A stretch of 64,000 nucleotides of DNA from Chamaecyparis obtusa (GCA_027943335.1 BSBK01001538.1:1296001-1360000); one strand, 5' to 3'. Positions 12,000-23,999 are shown, counted from the first letter of the stretch. Numbers and translations: made by a program. The notes: generated from the sequence alone by a model not told the origin.

Positions 12000-13400
12000 G
12001 CAGCTTCTAAAAAACATCAATCAACCTTTTCTTGGGATTATACTGACATGAAAGGTTTAGACCCTAAGCTCTGCACTCACAAAATTTATATCAGCCCTGA
12101 ATTCAAACCTGTTCACCAATCTCAGTGAAGGGTTAACCCAGCTCTATGAAATATAGTAAAGAATGAGTTGCAGAAGTTATTAAATGTTGGATTCATTTAT
12201 CTCATTTCTGATAGTCAGTGGGTCTCCCCTCTTGTCATAGTGCCTAAAAAAGGAGGGTAGTGGAGAGTTTGTGTCGACTATAGAGAGCTTAACACAACCA
12301 CTAAGAAGGACCACTTTCTATTGCCGTTCATAGATCAAGTCCTTGATAACTTAGTTGGAAAGAAATACTTCTCTTTTCTGGATGGATTCAGTGGTTATAA
12401 TCAGATACAAATAGCCCCTAAGGACCAAGAGAAGAAAAAATTCACCTACCCATGGGGTACATTTGCCTATTTAGTGCTGCCTTTTGGATAGTGTAATGCC
12501 CCTGCTACCTTCCAGCGAGTTGTGATCAGTATATTCTCAGATATCTCTACTGATTGCATGGAGATTTACATGGATGACTTTACCACCTATGGGCATACTT
12601 TTGCTGAGGCCAAGGAAAATTTGGAGAAACTTCTTCAGAGATGTCATGATTATAACCTCTCTCTTAATACTGAAAAGTGCTTCATGATTATGGAAGAAGG
12701 GGTTGTATTAGGACATTTCATATCTTAAAAAGGTATTCAAGTGGACCTTGCCAAGATTGAAGTAATCAGCACATTACCTACTCTAGCAAAACAAAAATAT
12801 GTGCAAAGTTTTCTTGGACATGTCAGGTATTATAGAAGGTTTATAAAGGATTTTAGTCGGCTAGTAGCACCACTGTATAACTTGCTCAAAAATGATGTTG
12901 AATTTTCTTGGGATTCTGAGTGTGCAAAATCTTTCCTGTAGCTTAAAGAAGTTCTCACTACAACACCATTTCTGCAAGGACCTAATTGGGGCTTGCCTTT
13001 TGACATCCATACTGATGCCTCAAACTATGCTATTGGAGCTATGCTTGGCTAGAAGGTGGAATTTGTTGAGCATGCAAGTTACTTTATCAGTAAGAATTTG
13101 CAAGGCACTGAGTTTAACTACACTGTCACTGAAAAGGAACTTCTTGCAGTCATTTATGCCTTGAATAAATTCAGACACTACATTACTGGATATGAGATCT
13201 ATGTACATACTGACCATTCTACTATTAAGTATCTCATGAACAAGCCTGCAATCTCTGGTAGATTGGCTCACTGGTTGCTGCTTATGCAGGAGTTTGACAT
13301 TACCATCATAGATAAACCAGGTAAAACCAATGTGGTAGCTGATTTTCTTTCTCATTTGCATGTACTTGATGATCCTGTAGCCATTGATGATAGTTTTACT
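12000..13400 (+). pseudogene. Athila-like reverse transcriptase and RNase H, broken
   Basis: RT starts with FSWDYTDMKGLDP near 12027. It has SDSQWVSPLVIVPKKGG near 12210 and the catalytic YMDD at 12567-12578, which is intact. The block FLGHVRYYRRFIKDFSRL follows near 12811. RNase H shows IHTDASNYAIGAMLG near 13009, YTVTEKELLAVIYALNKFRHY near 13121 and VHTDHS near 13204. All of this is in one frame with no frameshift. Several in-frame stops break it, for example TAG at 12939 and TAG at 13050, where glutamine is expected. It would make cDNA of the element. Confidence 0.9.
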
Positions 13401-14708
13401 GATGAACATCTTTTCTTGCTAATTGCACACAATCCTTGTTATGTCGATATTGCCAATTATCTCACAACTGGTAAGACACTAGTTCATTTCTTTGCTAAAG
13501 AAAGAAGGTTGTTAACTGAAAAGAGCTTTAATTATTCATGGATTTCTGGATTCATGTTTTATACTAGTCTTGACCAAGTTACTAGAAGATGCATTCAAGA
13601 GGATGAAACCTATGATATCCTCAAGGCATGTCATGATGAACCTTACGGTGGACATTTTTCTGCCAAAAGAACAACATTGAAAATTTTGACTACAAGTTAT
13701 TATTGGCCTAGTCTCCACAAGGATGCTGCTCAGTACACAAAAAAGTGTGACAAATGCCAATGCATGGGATGACCTACAAAGATAGATGAAATGCCCTTGC
13801 AGCCACAGGTAGTCGTCGCACCCTTTGACAAATGGGGGATTGACTTTGTTGGTCCTATTGAGCCCTCTTCCCAAGGTAAAACTTATATACTTGTTTGCAC
13901 TGACTATGTTACAAAATGGGTTGAGGCTAAACCTATGAAGCACCCTAGGGATAAAAATTTTGCAAAGTTACTTTATGAATTCATCTTCACTAGATTTAGA
14001 GTACCAAGGGAGATTCAATTTGATCAAGGTCCTCAGTTTACTTTTAATTTGATTGCTGCTCTGATGGAGGAATATAACATCAGGCATGGTAAATCTTCAC
14101 CATATCACCCCCAAGCTAATGGGTAGGTGGAAGTTAAAAATAGGGAGTTAGAATCCATTCTCACTAAAATAGTAGCCATTCATAAGAAAGATTGGGCTAT
14201 CTGACTTCTTGAAGCACTTTGGGCATATTGAACTACATGGAAGTCTACAACCGATTTCACACCATTTGAGCTTGTCTATGGTTGCTCTGCAGTCATGCCT
14301 ATTGAATTTGAACATAAGACACTTCAGATAGCTCTTGATCTTGGGATGGATCTCAATGCAGCACAACAAGATAGGATTCTGAGTTTGAATGGCCTTGATG
14401 AGTGGAGAAAATCTTCCTTGCATAACACTGAATTGATCCAAAATCAATGCAAGCAATGACATGAAAAGTTTGTCAAGGACAAAGTGTTTTTAGTTGGAGA
14501 CTGGGTGCTCCTATATAACTCTTGATACCATCATAACCCAAGGAAATTCCAAACCAGATGGCTTGGACCATATGAGATAATTGCAGTCTTTCCAAATGGC
14601 GTGGTTCAACTCTCCACAGTTGATCCAGTACATTTCAAACTACTGGTCAATGGTCACAGATTGAAGTTGTATCACAAACCCCAGAGCAAGGATGAGTTCC
14701 TACAATAA
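13401..14708 (+). pseudogene. Athila-like integrase, broken
   Basis: The HHCC zinc region reads CHDEPYGGHFSAKRT near 13630 and CDKCQCMG near 13749. The DDE core has GIDFVGPI near 13839, FDQGPQF near 14020, and VEVKNRE just after a TAG at 14124-14126; the catalytic glutamate itself is kept. The C-terminal part is Athila-like (WLGPYEII, then VNGHRLKLYH near 14650). TGA stops at 13770, 14229, 14457 and 14523 fall where arginine is expected. It ends at TAA 14706-14708, still in the same frame as RT. Confidence 0.9.
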
Positions 14709-15420
14709 TTCTCTTCTGCCATTGGTGACACCCTTCCTGTAGCCATTCATAATGAGCTTTTTTCTCATTTGCCTTCCTCGCTCTAAAATGGTCTTTTCAC
14801 CTTCATAATAAACACTTTCTTCATGAAAGTCACTTCTGCATAATAATTTCCACTTCATTTCTAGTCTATCATCCATCCACCTCATATTTTCTTTCATTCA
14901 TGGATACGTAACAACTGCCACCTCACCAGTACTTCAGGTTAACACACAATTCAAGGTATGCAACTTTAATTTGTTTTCCTCTTAATTTTAGTGCATGCCT
15001 TACCATTACTGCAAGTAAGGGCCCACTTGCAATATCTTAAGCTGGGGGGGGAAAGTTTATTAGTTTTTTTTGTCATTATGTTTATGCCATCTTTATATTT
15101 ATTCCTTTCTCCTATTGTACTTGTATTTTTCTGCCATGATTAGACACTTTTGAAAATCATTATGCTGCGTGTTATCTTTCACATGTATAAAACTAAGGTA
15201 GCAAGTTATGTTGAGTATGAGTTCTACAGAGTGTATTATGAGTAATTATGAAATGATAACATGGTAATTTGCATTTATGTTGCTCATAAGCTCATTTCTC
15301 AAGCTGCTTTGCTAGAAATTTCCAAATTTGAATCATCCTGCAACCTGCCTTTTCAAGCTTTCTTGTTCAAAATTTTGGTTGTCTATTTTATCTCCTGCAA
15401 CTCTATTTGGGTATCTCAGA
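14709..15420 (+). other. Spacer between Athila-like pol and the env-position ORFs
   Basis: This is AT-rich with no convincing ORF. It holds a PPT-like sequence at 15037-15054. Confidence 0.6.
15037..15054 (+). promoter_or_regulatory. Internal PPT-like sequence in Athila-like element
   Basis: TTAAGCTGGGGGGGGAAA shares TTAAGCTGGGGGG with the terminal PPT at 18156-18168. It lies between pol and the env-position ORFs, and could act as a second plus-strand primer. Confidence 0.5.
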
Positions 15421-16836
15421 AACAAGACAATGGGTGGTGACCTCATCAGAAGAGAGCCTACTATGCATGGTGTTTTTCTTGAAGAACAAAATTGTAGGCC
15501 GTATTTTTAGGCAAGGGGTTGGATAGATTATGTCCAGAAACTAACTAGCTGGGATGATGAGGTTGCACTTCAGTTTCTTAGCTCCTTGAAAGGAGTGGCT
15601 ATAGTTAAAGGACTGAAGGTGCCATTTTCTCAGTGAGTTTTGGTAGAGGTCATGGGTTTACTTCTTGAGGGTGAGGAATTTGTAGAGAATCTTGACCTAA
15701 CTACTTCCAAAGCTCAATTCACTCTTCATACAGACCCACCACTTGAAGTTGATAGAAAACAAGGTACATTTTGATTATCTCTTCCTGACCCATTTAAATA
15801 ATGTGTGGTTTATATCATTAGGTATTTCACCTGTGAAGGGAGGCACTCATTCCTGCATGTTGTTCACTTTAAATTATTGAGCTTTTTGAGACATGATAAC
15901 ATACCTATCAATGTCCCTAGTTTTGTGTTTGGTATTATGTCAAAACAAGCTATTCTAGTCCAAGAGGGTAAATGAAATTCTATCTCTCATCACTGTCTAA
16001 TCAAGTTGATAGTGGAAAAAGCCTTAAGGGAATAGTCAGATATTTCTTGGGAGGAATTTTTGTTGCACGAGTTTAAGGAGCCTACCCCTAAACCAATTGG
16101 GCATAGAGTGGGACAAAGGGTTAAAACTACTAAAGGGGTTAGGAAATTTTTTATTGAAATTGGATAGTGTTCTTCATCCAAGAAGAAATCTAGGGTTAGG
16201 ACCCCTAATTCCCCTAATTCCACTAATTATTCTACTTAAAGATCAACTCATGATGAGGAATCAAAGACTCCTACACAAAAGGTTGAAGTTGCTCCTGTAG
16301 TAGAAACGGTTTCCCCAAAGGATAGGAAAAATAAAATTAACCCTAGTACTAGTCGGTAGGCTAAGGCATCTCCTGTAGCCACGGGCACGTCCAGAAAAAG
16401 AAAAGCTCTAGAAAAGAAGGAGGAAGCTCCATTAAGGAGAAGTGCTAGGAAGAGGTCAAAAACAACTAAGGAGATTCTGGTTAATGAGCCAGATATAACA
16501 CAAGATTCTAGACAGAAGGAAGAAGAGGATGAAAACATTCAGCAAGAGGATGAAAATATTCAGCAAGAAGCTGAATTACAGCCTGAAACTTCTCAGTAGG
16601 AAGGACAATGGACTAAGATTATGGAACATGATACATTTGAGGAATGTCTCAATGTTAAAAAAGAGCAAGTTCTTGATAAGCCAGTAAATGCAGAATTCAT
16701 TATAATCAGAGATGACTCCAGCTCAGAAGAGAAAGCTTATGTGTTTCGAAGGAGAGGATCAACCTCTGGGAATCTCTAGGAAGATGATTTAGAAAGTGAT
16801 GACTTTGATAGTTACATCAGGGAAGTAGATAAATAG
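15421..16836 (+). pseudogene. Env-position ORF, part 1, unknown function, broken
   Basis: I do not recognise a named family. Frame 1 stays readable for about 1.4 kb with some twelve stops and no frameshift. The N-terminal part has folded-domain character (ALQFLSSLKGVAIVKGLKVPF near 15571, NIPINVPSFVFGIMSKQA near 15900). The middle is strongly basic, with two lysine/arginine clusters (SRKRKALEKK and RRSARKRSK, about 16390-16460), like a bipartite nuclear localisation signal. A repeated acidic stretch follows (DENIQQEDENIQQEAE, about 16530-16578). No signal peptide or transmembrane segment was seen, so an envelope role is not supported despite the position. It ends at the TAG at 16834, which overlaps the next frame. 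Confidence 0.55.
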
Positions 16837-18159
16837 TGTTCTCTCCTACAACAAAATCTCTTGTAGTAGAAAGGGATCCCTATGAAGAAAATCTAGATAT
16901 TGACATAGACCTTGTCAATAAGGTTGTAGAACAAATTTTAAATGAAGGGTTAGATACATTAGCTTTAGTAGCTCAACAATGCTCTAAGATTGAGAGGGAT
17001 ATGATCATTTGGATAGATCCTTTGAAGAGGACAAGTGCTAATGATGGTAAGTCATCTGTTCCTCTAGCAACAAACAATTCTTGCCCTAGATCAATAACAG
17101 ATCAATCTAGTTCAAACTCTTTGTTATCTGTTATCTTCCAATTGTCTAAGCAATTAAATTCTGAGAGAGAGTAGTGGAAACAACAACAAAAAGAACTAAA
17201 TAGGGTAGTAGACCTTCATTATTAGGAAAAACTTGTTCAGGAGGAAAAGATAGAATAATTAAGTGTGAAACTTGACAAAATTACATCTTTAATTCCTGAC
17301 CTGATGGGTTGTAGATCACCATCACCTATCTATGCCTTGTTTCTTAAGGAACAACTGTTAAACTATCAAATGACCTGTATTATGTAGGATAGGTCTTCCT
17401 CATTACAAGAGCCTACCTAGTTTTCTCAAACATTCCATAACTCTCTTGCAGCCATTCAAAATCTATTATGTGAACTTTATCTCCACAATCTAGCAGTCCC
17501 TAATGACCGAGTTTGGAATCCCTTGCTTTATGTTGGGGATATTCAACTTAGAGCCCTCATGTCTTGGGTATAGAATGAAATTAGTTGGGACATTCAAGAT
17601 AAGGTGTATAGGGATTTGGAATTAGACATTCCCCTGTTTCTAAGGCCTGAAGCCAAAGATCCTCAAACTTACTACTATAATTAGTTAAGGATAGCCCCCT
17701 CTGACTCAGGTAGCAAGATCATTTATCCAATGAGAAATGAAGCATTTAATGCATATGAGTAGATGATGGATTCTGAACTGCCTAAGGCTAGAAATGCCAT
17801 TCAGTGGTGCTGGAATAGTTTATCTAGGGAGATGAGAAATAGAGAACCACATTCACCTCTCAATTTTGCTATGGAAACCCAGTGTGCCCCTTGGTACATT
17901 TCATTGGGAAGAGAGAGAGAGTTTTTGGATTCCATTAACCTTTCAGCCTCCATTACTGATGTCTCCTTTACTTGCAAACTCAAAAAATCTAGACAGTTTT
18001 GATATGCAAAGGGAAAAGGACAGATGGAAGAAACACAGGGACACAAAAGGATTCTACTAGAGTCATGAAGAGGGAGGTACTGGGCAAAGAATAGCTGCTA
18101 ACTATAGATTGATAGCCAAGTTGAAGAATTTATTTGCTGGAGGATCAACAAATAGTTAA
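16837..18159 (+). pseudogene. Env-position ORF, part 2, unknown function, broken
   Basis: Readable in frame 3 from about 16836 to 17950, then in frame 1 to the TAA at 18157-18159. It is probably the continuation of part 1 after an indel near 16836. The composition is soluble and mostly helical: a heptad-like stretch around 17140-17270 (QLSKQLNSERE, then KQQQKELNRVV, then KLVQEEK) suggests a coiled coil. The C-terminal part contains ARNAIQWCWNSLSREM near 17788, and ends with RLIAKLKNLFAGGSTNS just before the PPT. No family was recognised. Stops are scattered, mostly TAG. The tight abutment of stop and PPT indicates it was an element gene. Confidence 0.5.
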
Positions 18160-18170
18160 GCTGGGGGGAA
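18159..18170 (+). promoter_or_regulatory. Athila-like polypurine tract
   Basis: AGCTGGGGGGAA is directly followed by TGATGAGTCAATATT, taken as the LTR start. It overlaps the last base of the upstream stop codon. Confidence 0.75.
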
Positions 18171-19390
18171 TGATGAGTCAATATTATGGAATGTTTTGTT
18201 TATGATTTTCTAAAGTACAAACTTGAATATCTTATGGTTTTTCATAAACATTATATAGTTTTTTATGTTTCTAAGATTTAGCTATATGTATATTTGATAC
18301 TTATAAAACTTAAGGACAAGACTCAATATATATATATAGATTAATGAATGTTATGATGAAATCTGGTATCTTTCTTCTCTAGCTTTAATGGGTAGATCTC
18401 CTGCAGCCGTAAGACAAGGCTACGTTAAAATAGGAAAAATTATTATAATCTCTACCTTGGATTTGTGTTTTGGATTCTGTTATGTTAACCTTTTTCAGGA
18501 AGAATAAGTCAACAAGGAGTGTAGACTCAAGGATGAGTGGGTCTTTTAAGGCGGATAACTATTTCAGAAGTTCATCATAGCTCCACTCCTTCCATAACTT
18601 TGTGGTTGTTGATTCAGTCCAAGTCAATCTAGTTACCAACATTCCTATATTATCAAAGCACTAAATATGGCTTATCTTCTTGCATAAATGATGCAGTCAT
18701 TCGTGTAACTGAAGTTGTTATGCTATGTAATGAAGGACCTAGTTTGTAGGAGTTCTATTTTTCTCAGTTGCTTTTAAATAAGCTAGAACTTATGATTCTA
18801 GGCTAGTTAGACGTTTTGAGGAATTCATATTATAATCTAGCAATAGAGTAAAAAACTTTGATATCTTATATTGTATCTATGTTTTGTTGAATGAATATAT
18901 GACAGTTCTTCATTTCAATCTCTGAGTTATAATTCATTCATACTTCTATGGGGGCCCACATGGGAAATGAATTCCTTGTTCATGTTTAAGTAGGATTCAG
19001 TTAAGTTTCTTTGAAGTTGTTAAGTACTATTGCCCCTATAGCCACTGGTAGTAGAACCATTGACTGTTTCCTGCAACATAGGTTTACTTCTCAAAGCATT
19101 ATCTATTTACTGTTAAGTTTGTTTCCTTCAAGATGAGAGTTAATCTATAGTTTCAGTTTCCAATATAACTCTCCTGTAGCAGTAGCTTTTACTTTAGTAG
19201 TGATGACTATTGAGAAGAACTAAAGCATAAACTTTGCAGCCATCCTCTCAAGTTCACGTTCCCAGATTGATACATTTAATGAAGTCTAGCATGATGTTCT
19301 AAGTAGATACATGATGATTTTTAGCAATGAATCATTGTGAAAGGATGTCCAATCCTTGAGTTACTAGGATATTATTCTAACCAGTCAGTA
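18171..19390 (+). repeat. Athila-like 3' LTR, right end uncertain
   Basis: The start is fixed by the PPT. No second copy exists in the window, so the right end could not be set. Sequence character changes near 19390, where another LTR-like block starts. No coding sequence inside. Confidence 0.5.
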
Positions 19391-20800
19391 ATGTGTAAAG
19401 TAAAATAATAATTCAATACATCCAAACACATATAACACATATATTTTAACGTGAAAATCCTATTAGGGGAAAAACCACCTAGGACCGATAACCCAAAATA
19501 ATTCACTCTTTTGAAGTGAGCTCGATTAGGAGCTAACCCTGTTAAAGGTTACAAAAATACATTGTGAGGTGTGACCTGGTTAGAGGATTTATCAGTAATA
19601 GTTCTCCCTTAACCAAATATTCACTATGGGGTCAACAAGAAAACAATCAGCATTCATTGAATGTCATATTAAAATATAAAGATTGTTAAGTCCTACTTGG
19701 TTAAGATATTTATCTATAACAATAGTTAAACTGATACAGTAATGATTTGATTCAAATAAAACTTGATTTGCTGATTTTTAGATCTATGCTAAGCTCAAAA
19801 ATACCTCTGATCAATAATCAATTTAATCTTTCTGTTTCCTCCAACTCTATTCTACTCGGTAATTTATTTCTCTGTCACTTGATGTTTTCTACAAAATTGC
19901 TTGGTTCTATCTTCAACCAGTTTGATCAGCCTTGCATGAATTCCATCTCTTCACACAAAATCTCCTACAGCAGACTCGATAATGAATCTCATGTCTATAT
20001 AGATATTATAAACCATTTTATTTCCATCCATATATTTCACCACTTAATCTTCACTATTGGTTTTGCCACTTTAACCTTCTTCGATAGTTATGTCAATAAC
20101 ATGTTTCTTTCTCCTTCATCTGATCAGCTTTGACTTTTGTCAGCCATTTGATCATCATAACAAACATTATCATTTACCTTGAAATCATAAACAATTGTCT
20201 AGCTCATCATTTTAGTTGGCAATCACAAGTTCCATTTATTTCTTTTACTCGGTCAATACCATAATGTGTCGGTGATAACTAGTTAACACTGTACTCAGTA
20301 TACACTACACTGCTCGTTGTATACTAAATTCTTCATTTACTGACCACATGAACTTTTACATTCTTGATCTTCAATCCATAATAGATTCATGTAATACAAT
20401 AAAATAACTAACATAATGTCATAAACTCATTAATAAGTTACCCAATGAATACCATATCCATATCTTTCTCATCTATCACATCTTTATGTAGATTCATCAT
20501 TGTTTCCTTCTTGAGATGTTTGTAACCATCATGACAAGTATATTTAAAACTAGTTGACATCAATGAAAATACATTAACTAATTTAATGTCTTGCATACAC
20601 ATTAGTAGCTTGGTGATCATCAATCACTGTCTTTCAAATAGCCAATCCATTGCCAAACTTTCCTTCAAGATATTCAAATAGTTGTAGTTCATCATTGTAT
20701 TCTAGACATGTTCTATCTAATTTCATCTACTGGTGGGTTCAGAATTTTTGGTGATCAAGATATGGTATTGGTTGTGGCATTCCAATAGTTTCAGTAAATA
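19391..20800 (-). other. Old LTR-like or retroelement debris, no gene seen
   Basis: The block near 19440-19500 (ttttaacgtgaaaatcc, then aggggaaaaaccacc) resembles the antisense of copia LTR/leader sequence, and has the same flavour as atttaacatggttcagcc in the copia LTR of this window. Boundaries, TSD and partner were not found. The short ORF at 19747-20133 has no recognisable product. Confidence 0.25.
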
Positions 20801-20817
20801 TAACATGCATTATAAAC

Positions 20818-21671
20818 ATCTTAAGTATGACCTATATTCGGTCTTGGTGTAGTGCATTGTAAAGTTTTTCTTAAGTGTGTCCTAGATTTAGGATCAGTGG
20901 TAGTGCATTAAATGTAATTTTAATATCTTTTGATTTGAGGATGAAACATTCTTTTGGTGTAGTTGACATGTGTATGATTAGAGATCGATATAAATAAAGA
21001 AAAATCATTTGTATTTGAGGCACAAGTGTGTGAATGTGGACGAAGATAAGTGAGTTGTAAAAAGAGTCTTTGAGAAAGTTATTAACGATGATGTGTGTAA
21101 GTGGAAGCTAAGTGTGGAATACTATTAACAAATTAAGAAGAGCATTTGCATATAGATTTGTAGTGTATCAGATAGTGGTACATACAAAGAGAAGATCAGT
21201 AATCAGATCTACTATTGGATGTGGTAATTGAGTTTAATTATTGAACTATTCCATGCATATTCAGATGCAATCTTATTAGTTCATATTTTGTTTATAAAAT
21301 ATTTTTTTGTGTAAGGGTAGTTAGCTTGATCGGTAATGAACCAACTATAGTGAGCCTTTGTAAAAATCACCTTAACAACTATTACCTTAATCGATGTTTC
21401 CTTTCATGGGAGTTAACTTCTTCATGGTTTTTCCTAGTTTGGGTTTCCATGTAAATTTTGGTGTTCTTTGTGTTTGTGGTTTTTCACTTTTATGTTTGCA
21501 TATGTTATAATTGCTTGAAGTGGTTATCACTAGAATAGAATCTAATATTGATATAATAATCATTATCATTTGTATAGTTTGTGTGTTTATCAATGGAGAA
21601 AATATTTTAGCAATTGTTTGTGAATAACTAATTCACCCCCACCCCCTCTCAATTATTTGGCATGTTCAACA
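20818..21671 (+). repeat. Possible copia-type solo LTR
   Basis: It starts with a direct repeat (phrases ending gtgtagtgcatt and ggtagtgcatt at about 20818-20910). A TATA-like tataaataaag lies near 20989. It ends with a C-rich block then tcaattatttggcatgttcaaca, the usual look of a copia LTR end. No primer binding site follows, so it would be solo or truncated. No TSD was found. Confidence 0.35.
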
Positions 21672-23390
21672 AATGAAGGTGAAGGGATACTTTGATCTTG
21701 ACTTGAAAGAGGATCATTGGACTCCATTTTAAAGGTGTTATTCTCTTGACTTTGGATGGAATCATTTGAAAGAATGGAAGGGAGGTCATGATCTTGCTTA
21801 GGAAGTGAAAGGTCAATGGGACTTGAATGGATGGTTTTTTCTTGAGATGGAAGGGGATCATCTTGTATAGGAGAGTTATGGATAATGAGATCATCATGAG
21901 GCTCAAGAGAAATGGAGTTTTGGTCAACAATTGGATGGGATTGGTCATTATTGGGATCTTGATTTTGATTTGTTTTAGTACTCATTTCTTTGTGCTTTGG
22001 ATCATCCTCTTGACATGGGGTATGGTTTTGAATATGCATGGGGAGTTATGGAATGGGATCAATTATTTGGCATGTAGGAGATGGACTTTGCATGGGACTA
22101 GATCTAGAGTAGGATTTCTTGGAAGTGGTGGGCATGGTGACATGGGTTCTAGGATTTATAAATCAATGAGGAGATTTGTATCAATAACTGAATTAACCTG
22201 TATTTCTTCTATAGATAACCCTTCACGGGTTGCATCATTGGACATTTCTTTTGATGGAAATGGTGGAAATCGCTTTTGTGAAGCTTTGGGGGATAAAGGA
22301 ATGGTGGAAGATATGGAGGCTTCTTGGAGGTCAATTTCTTGATAGGAAATGGGCGTGTCATCCATGTGAATTTTTTAGAATGGGTCATTGCTAGACATCG
22401 GTAAGTTATTTTGTTCATGCTCCTCAATAATTTCATATGCACAATGTAGTTTTTGAAGCAAACTCTTGAGAAATTTAAATTTTTTCTGCTTGGGTGATGT
22501 TGTTGGTGATACCACATCAATATTTTTATGCTGTAAAGTATTTGTTGATTGAAAATGTTGTACAATAGGTTACTCATTGATTTTTATTGATTGGTGTCCA
22601 AAATATGGCATGTTTGAACTTGTGTTTGTTTGGGAGAACCTTGGTGGTAAATTTGAGAACATAAGAGGATGTTCATTGACATGTGATGTTCTTGAAGAAA
22701 AAATTGTTTATGGCCTTGATATTGATTAAATTTTTTTCAAAATTGGCACAAGGGGTTGTGTGATTGATTGAGGGACACTTGATTGCATTGGAATAAAGAG
22801 TGGTTCAAAATTGGGTGGTGGCCCTACTTGAATTATGCCATGCTTGGGTTGAAAGGTTTGATTTGGAACTTGGTTTAATGATTGACATGGGACTTGGTTG
22901 AATGTAGCTTGACTTGGGTCTTTATTAAATAAAGTTTTCTCTTGGAGGTGATTGAATTGGATTTGACTTGGGATTTGATTGAATGATGATTGACTTTGGA
23001 TTTGATTGAAATATGTGTTTGTTGTTTGAAATTGTGTTGTCTCGTTTATTTGTGAAATAAGTTTTGGTATTTTTTATTTTGAAGTGAGAGATTATATATT
23101 GATTTTACCAAAGTATTATTTTATAAATTTAAGGAGTTTGTACATATCTATGTTATTATTTTGAATGTTTTTCACTTTTTTTCATAATATCTTCACTTCT
23201 TTAGCCAAATTATCTTCCAAATTTTGGGACATGCATGAGTGGGATTGATGTGATTGACTATTTGATTGCATAGGAATAGTTTCATGAGAGTAGGAAGGTT
23301 GATGGTGGGGGGATGCTCTTTCAATTGGAGTGTCACCTTCTCTACAACACCAATAATGCCAAGTCATCATGTTTGTTTTGGACTTTGATC
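21653..23390 (-). pseudogene. Proline/glutamine/serine-rich protein pseudogene, unknown
   Basis: I do not recognise this gene. Reading the minus strand from about 23370, it starts with a histidine/serine/glutamine-rich segment (SPHHQPSYSH, SQSHQSHSCMSQNLED). After a broken stretch comes a region of degenerate peptide repeats of the form FNQ-x-PSQ (22850-23020), then a P/F-rich part. Next is a conserved-looking segment (FLKSLLQKLHCAYEIIEEHEQ near 22400-22470, then DDTPISYQEIDLQEASISST at 22303-22362). It ends in a low-complexity D/S/Q/P tail (21653-22039). Stops and at least one frameshift (between 22039 and 22156) break it. It could be a retroelement gag N-terminus or a host protein. Confidence 0.45.
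22850..23020 (-). repeat. Degenerate minisatellite coding FNQ-x-PSQ peptide repeats
   Basis: On the plus strand the phrase ttgacttgggatttgattgaat recurs about five times with drift. On the minus strand it codes the repeated heptad-like peptide. It lies inside the pseudogene above. Confidence 0.6.
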
Positions 23391-23539
23391 AAAGGTTCTT
23401 GGTGACAAAATTGGATTGATGCTTCAATTGTGTTGTCTTGAAGAAAATTGGAATATTGTTTCAACTATGATGCCTTAATGATATGAGGGGTAAATGTAAA
23501 ATACAACTTGTGTTTTTGTATTTAGAAGATTTTGAATGA

Positions 23540-23880
23540 AATTTAGGTATGCAAACTTATGTTTGGACTTTTAAACTTTGAAAATGCAATTTAGGTATAA
23601 CAATGCAAGCTATATTTTTTGGTTTTTAGTTTTGGACTTTGAAAATACATTTTGAGGATGATAATGCGAGCTATATTTTTGAAATTTGATTTTGGAAAAT
23701 GAAATTAAAGGATGACTATGCAAGAACTAAAACTAATGGTTTATAAAATACAACTATGTTTTTTGATTTTTTAGAATTTGGAAAATGCAACTTAAGGGAT
23801 GATAATGCAAACTAAGGGGGATGCAAATATTCTTTGGTTTTTTGGACTTTGAAAAACCTTACAAATGCAAACCTAAGGGT
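23540..23880. repeat. Degenerate tandem repeat of about 75 bp
   Basis: The phrases ttggactttgaaaatgcaattt and ggatgataatgcaaact recur about four or five times with strong drift. No coding sense was seen. Confidence 0.55.
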
Positions 23881-23999
23881 AGGACCTTAGGAAATTGAAA
23901 TAGGATCTTGACTTTTGAGGGAAAAAAGGAAAAAAATATAGGATAAATGACCAAGTCAAACCCATCATGACAAAGATTGGATATTGAATCACTAGTAGA

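Larger units (their letters stand above)
11992..19390 (+). mobile_element. Athila-like Ty3/gypsy element, 5' part missing
   Basis: This contains an RT, RNase H and integrase of Athila type, an additional ORF region between integrase and the PPT, and the start of an LTR. Gag, protease and the 5' LTR are absent: the sequence starts inside pol directly at the end of the Tat-A LTR. The simplest reading is that Tat-A inserted into this element and that its left part lies beyond the window. The lineage call rests on RT and integrase motifs and on the extra 3' ORF. The right end was not resolved. Confidence 0.75.

Noticed and set aside
13020..13943. Minus-strand ORFs of 129 and 135 codons
   Set aside because: Antisense of Athila-like RNase H and integrase.
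15421..16836. Retroviral-type envelope gene
   Set aside because: No signal peptide, cleavage site or transmembrane segment seen; composition looks nuclear.
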